Below are positions 7,085 through 9,221 of a stretch of 9,221 nucleotides of DNA, in pieces; positions within the stretch are counted from its first letter, which is position 1; each line of letters begins with the position of its first letter. The notes under the pieces are model-generated. The model made no database searches, was not told the origin of the DNA, and saw only the letters and a program-made list of their open reading frames with translations. The position numbers were made by a program, and so were the translations under genes. Source of the stretch: Puniceicoccaceae bacterium. Lineage in GTDB: Bacteria; Verrucomicrobiota; Verrucomicrobiia; Opitutales; Coraliomargaritaceae. The DNA lies in the NCBI GenBank assembly GCA_011522825.1, contig WTIG01000149.1:1-9221 (forward strand). The letters run 5' to 3'.

Positions 7085-8007
7085 CACAACCAATCTAATC
7101 CTATATCCACCCATTGACTTTGGTGTATCGGAGCCCCTGTTGAAATAAAATCGAGGCCAAGGGTTTTTAATTTAGGTAAATTAGAGAGCGTTATCCCGCC
7201 ACTGGCTTCAGTGTAGGCTTGATGGTTGACAATCTGAATGGCTTCCTGAGTCTCTTTGATTGAGAAATTATCGAGTAAGATACAGTCGGGTTCTGCAGCT
7301 AAGACCGATTCGAGTTGCTTGGTAGAATCAATTTCAATTTGTACTGGCAGTTTTGGAAATTGAGAACGAAGGCGGTTTATGTGTTCAGCCAAACTGAGTT
7401 TGTCATTCGATTCAAGAACGGCTAGGTGGTTATCTTTGATCATAATACGATCATATAATCCATAGCGATGGTTATAGGCTCCGCCACAAACAAAGGCATA
7501 TTTTTCTAAGATCCGATATAATGGAGTGGTTTTTCGTGTGTCTAATAGACGAGTTTCTGAATCACTTAAACAGTCGCTATAGATTTTTGTCGTAGTGGCG
7601 ATACCGCTCAAATATTGAAGAAAATTTAATAAGATACGCTCTGCTTGAAGTATGCTTTTTGAAGAACCTTCTAAAATTCCAAATGAGTGTCCTTTAGGAA
7701 TACTGTCTCCATCTTGATGGTCTGTTTGGAAAGTTAAAGACGGGTCGTAGTGTTCCAAAATTAATGGAACAAGATGCAGCCCACAAAGTGTGATCGGGAT
7801 ACGCGCCACAAGAATTGCTTTCCCTTGGTCCGTATTTGGAATAATTTCTGAAGTGACATCTAAAGGTTGGCTGAGCGCATTTCCTAAGCCTAAGCCTGAC
7901 ATATCTTCTGCCTTAGCTTGGCTGATAATTGAACGAATGTATTTTAAGTCTATACGCTCCCAGGTGAGTTGTTGGCTGAGTGCATCCTTTGTGAAACGTG
8001 AAGGCAT
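7084..8007 (-). CDS. nadC: nicotinate-nucleotide pyrophosphorylase (quinolinate phosphoribosyltransferase)
   Basis: NadC converts quinolinate and PRPP to nicotinate mononucleotide, the committed step of de novo NAD synthesis. The 307-residue protein carries the family signatures in order: AERILLNFLQYLSGIAT (122-138), LDTRKTTP (155-162), CGGAYNHRYGLYD (174-186; CGGG is commoner than CGGA), IKDNH (190-194), EIDS (225-228), LLDN (244-247), EASGGIT (267-273) and ISTGA (288-292). These include the basic residues that bind quinolinate and PRPP. The N-terminus is about 15 residues longer than the conserved core needs. The start ATG lies 21 nt after the gmk stop, with no Shine-Dalgarno. The stop overlaps the birA start (TGATG). 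Genes for NadA and NadB, which make quinolinate, are not in this window. Confidence 0.96.
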   Translation of the reverse strand: MPSRFTKDALSQQLTWERIDLKYIRSIISQAKAEDMSGLGLGNALSQPLDVTSEIIPNTDQGKAILVARIPITLCGLHLVPLILEHYDPSLTFQTDHQDGDSIPKGHSFGILEGSSKSILQAERILLNFLQYLSGIATTTKIYSDCLSDSETRLLDTRKTTPLYRILEKYAFVCGGAYNHRYGLYDRIMIKDNHLAVLESNDKLSLAEHINRLRSQFPKLPVQIEIDSTKQLESVLAAEPDCILLDNFSIKETQEAIQIVNHQAYTEASGGITLSNLPKLKTLGLDFISTGAPIHQSQWVDIGLDWL

Positions 8008-8028
8008 AATCGAGATCAGTCGTTCGGG

Positions 8029-8631
8029 TTAACGTTGGCGAGCAACTTCGTTCTTATAAATTTCAAGTACCGCATCTAGGTCTGCTGATTTGGACTGACT
8101 GACTATTGTATAATCATAATATTTTTCTTGTTCCATTTCTGAGCGGGCAACAATTAGCCTGCGCTCAATTTCTTCGTCAGAATCAGTGCCGCGTTTTTGA
8201 AGTCGTGCGTTTAACTCTTCTAAAGATGGTGGCATTATAAAAATAGTTACGATATGTCCTTTCAGAGCTTCATCTGCGGAGGCTTTTTCTTTGATGGTTT
8301 TAGCCCCTTGCACATCAATATTTAAAAGCAAATTTTGACCCGCTAATATAGGATTAAGAATAGCCATTCGTTCAGTCCCATAGTAATTGTTATGAACTGT
8401 GGCGTATTCATAAAACGCATCTTTTTTGATTTTTGTTTTAAAGTTGTCAGGGGTTAAAAAATGATAGTCCTCTCCATCAATTTCACCCTCTCTTGGATTA
8501 CGTGTGGTTGAGGTGACGATTCTTTGCAGCGACTCCTTACCCATTAGCCCATCGCATATAGTGGTCTTTCCACTTCCAGCTGGGCCAGAAATTATAAATA
8601 ACACTCCTTTGCCTGTAGCGTGATTGGACAT
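8029..8631 (-). CDS. gmk: guanylate kinase
   Basis: Gmk phosphorylates GMP or dGMP to GDP or dGDP using ATP, an essential step of guanine nucleotide synthesis. The 200-residue protein matches the usual length of about 200-210. It has the P-loop GPAGSGKTT at 16-24. The GMP-binding segment STTRNPREGEIDGEDYHF at 41-58 contains the conserved Ser, Arg and Tyr contacts. The lid-side motif EYATVHNNYYGT lies at 75-86, LNIDVQGA at 103-110 and RGTDSDEEIERRL at 147-159. The start ATG follows the stop of the upstream membrane protein gene by one nucleotide (TAAAATG), so translational coupling is likely. No Shine-Dalgarno is visible. It is the second gene of the minus-strand operon. Confidence 0.97.
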   Translation of the reverse strand: MSNHATGKGVLFIISGPAGSGKTTICDGLMGKESLQRIVTSTTRNPREGEIDGEDYHFLTPDNFKTKIKKDAFYEYATVHNNYYGTERMAILNPILAGQNLLLNIDVQGAKTIKEKASADEALKGHIVTIFIMPPSLEELNARLQKRGTDSDEEIERRLIVARSEMEQEKYYDYTIVSQSKSADLDAVLEIYKNEVARQR

Positions 8632-8632
8632 T

Positions 8633-9169
8633 TTAATAATTCAAAGCGACGTAACCAAGCAAAGCCCCATACAAGCAAAGCACATAGGCAAAAAGTTTCA
8701 CACGAAATTGGTTTTTAAAAAACCAGTTAATGGCATCACGAAGCAAGTAAGGGGCTCCCCCTAAGATAAGTGCCAAGAGGATAACTAGATAAACAAAGCT
8801 GACTAAAAATAAACGTGACGCGGGATCTTGCATATAGGCTGCGTCCAATAACAAACTGGCTATTAATAAAGCGAGTCCAGCCAAAGCACGTACGCCTAAA
8901 AAATCAGGGACTAAATAAAATGATGCAAAGGTGATCGCTAAAAAAATGGACAATAAGATGGGTTTATAGGCGCCAAAATCTGCCGGACCTAAATTGAGTA
9001 TTTTATATAAAAACCAAATCATAGCACAGGCCATTAAAATATAAGTGGCTGTTTTCGAGCGAGGGAAGGCCTTAAGAAAAACTTGGGAACTGTTATAGTT
9101 AACGATTAAAGTTCCTCCGCAAAGAATTAGAAATAAGCCCGTAGCTAATGTAGCGTAAAAAAGAGACAT
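8633..9169 (-). CDS. uncharacterised six-helix membrane protein
   Basis: I do not recognise the family. The 178-residue protein is strongly hydrophobic, with about six predicted membrane helices near residues 4-23, 40-58, 69-87, 91-110, 119-141 and 157-176. It has no cleavable signal peptide that I can see, no cysteine cluster, and no obvious catalytic motif. Short loops carry a few charged residues (KAFPRSKT between helices 1 and 2, LRDAINWFFKNQFRVK between 5 and 6), and the positive charges there suggest those loops face the cytoplasm. It is the first visible gene of the cluster and ends one nucleotide before gmk, so the two are probably cotranslated. The ATG lies 52 nt from the window edge, and the conserved-looking first helix begins within four residues of it, which supports this start. 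Confidence 0.82.
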   Translation of the reverse strand: MSLFYATLATGLFLILCGGTLIVNYNSSQVFLKAFPRSKTATYILMACAMIWFLYKILNLGPADFGAYKPILLSIFLAITFASFYLVPDFLGVRALAGLALLIASLLLDAAYMQDPASRLFLVSFVYLVILLALILGGAPYLLRDAINWFFKNQFRVKLFAYVLCLYGALLGYVALNY

Positions 9170-9208
9170 ATTTGTAAATTAAATGGTTTTTAACCAAGGG
9201 TCGAACAA
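9170..9208 (-). promoter_or_regulatory. possible promoter of the minus-strand cofactor operon (weak)
   Basis: The leader of the membrane protein gene is very AT-rich. On the minus strand, TTTAAT (9183-9178) matches five of six bases of a sigma70 -10 box. TTGTTC (9208-9203) matches the TTG of a -35 box, at a long spacing of 19 nt. A start site set by this -10 box would fall within a few bases of the ATG at 9169, giving a nearly leaderless mRNA. A short palindrome (TGGTT-AAA-AACCA, around 9184-9196) lies between the two boxes. All of this could be chance in AT-rich DNA. Confidence 0.18.
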
Positions 9209-9221
9209 TTTTATTTAAACT

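Noticed and set aside
9171..9208. BirA operator in the leader of the minus-strand operon (TTGTAAATT with a distant ACAA half)
   Set aside because: One half matches TTGTAAACC at seven of nine positions, but the other half matches poorly and the spacing is wrong.

Overview
The window is a dense housekeeping stretch from a moderately AT-rich bacterial chromosome. It holds two convergent gene clusters and no RNA genes, mobile elements, CRISPR arrays or long repeats that I can see. Several traits suggest the PVC group, most likely Verrucomicrobiota of the marine Opitutae/Puniceicoccales type: a b subunit reading in from a non-standard N-terminal extension, a short delta subunit, an alpha subunit with an extra loop after its P-loop helix, and a beta subunit with Ala-Phe just before its P-loop. 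This assignment comes from remembered family resemblance, not from a search.

Left part (1-5322, plus strand): the distal half of an F1Fo ATP synthase operon in the standard order atpF-atpH-atpA-atpG-atpD-atpC (b, delta, alpha, gamma, beta, epsilon). Gaps between genes are 5, 25, 33, 46 and 12 nt, so one transcript is likely. The a and c subunit genes, which would show whether the enzyme uses H+ or Na+, should lie just off the left edge. AtpF is open at that edge.

Right part (5286-9169, minus strand): a five-gene run read from right to left. It comprises a six-helix membrane protein of unknown function, guanylate kinase (gmk), nicotinate-nucleotide pyrophosphorylase (nadC), a biotin protein ligase with a DNA-binding domain (birA), and type III pantothenate kinase (coaX). 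Junctions are a 1-nt gap, a 21-nt gap, a TGATG stop/start overlap and an ATGA overlap, which indicates an operon with translational coupling. Three of the enzymes serve cofactor supply (NAD, protein-bound biotin, coenzyme A) and the fourth serves guanine nucleotide supply.

The two clusters meet tail to tail: the 3' ends of atpC and coaX overlap by 37 bp, with no recognisable intrinsic terminator between them. Most genes lack a clear Shine-Dalgarno sequence. No stretch over 60 nt is without a gene. I find no convincing novel system. The points most worth a second look are the short delta subunit, the overlapping convergent ends, the uncharacterised membrane protein at the head of the cofactor operon, and the weak ribosome-binding sites.
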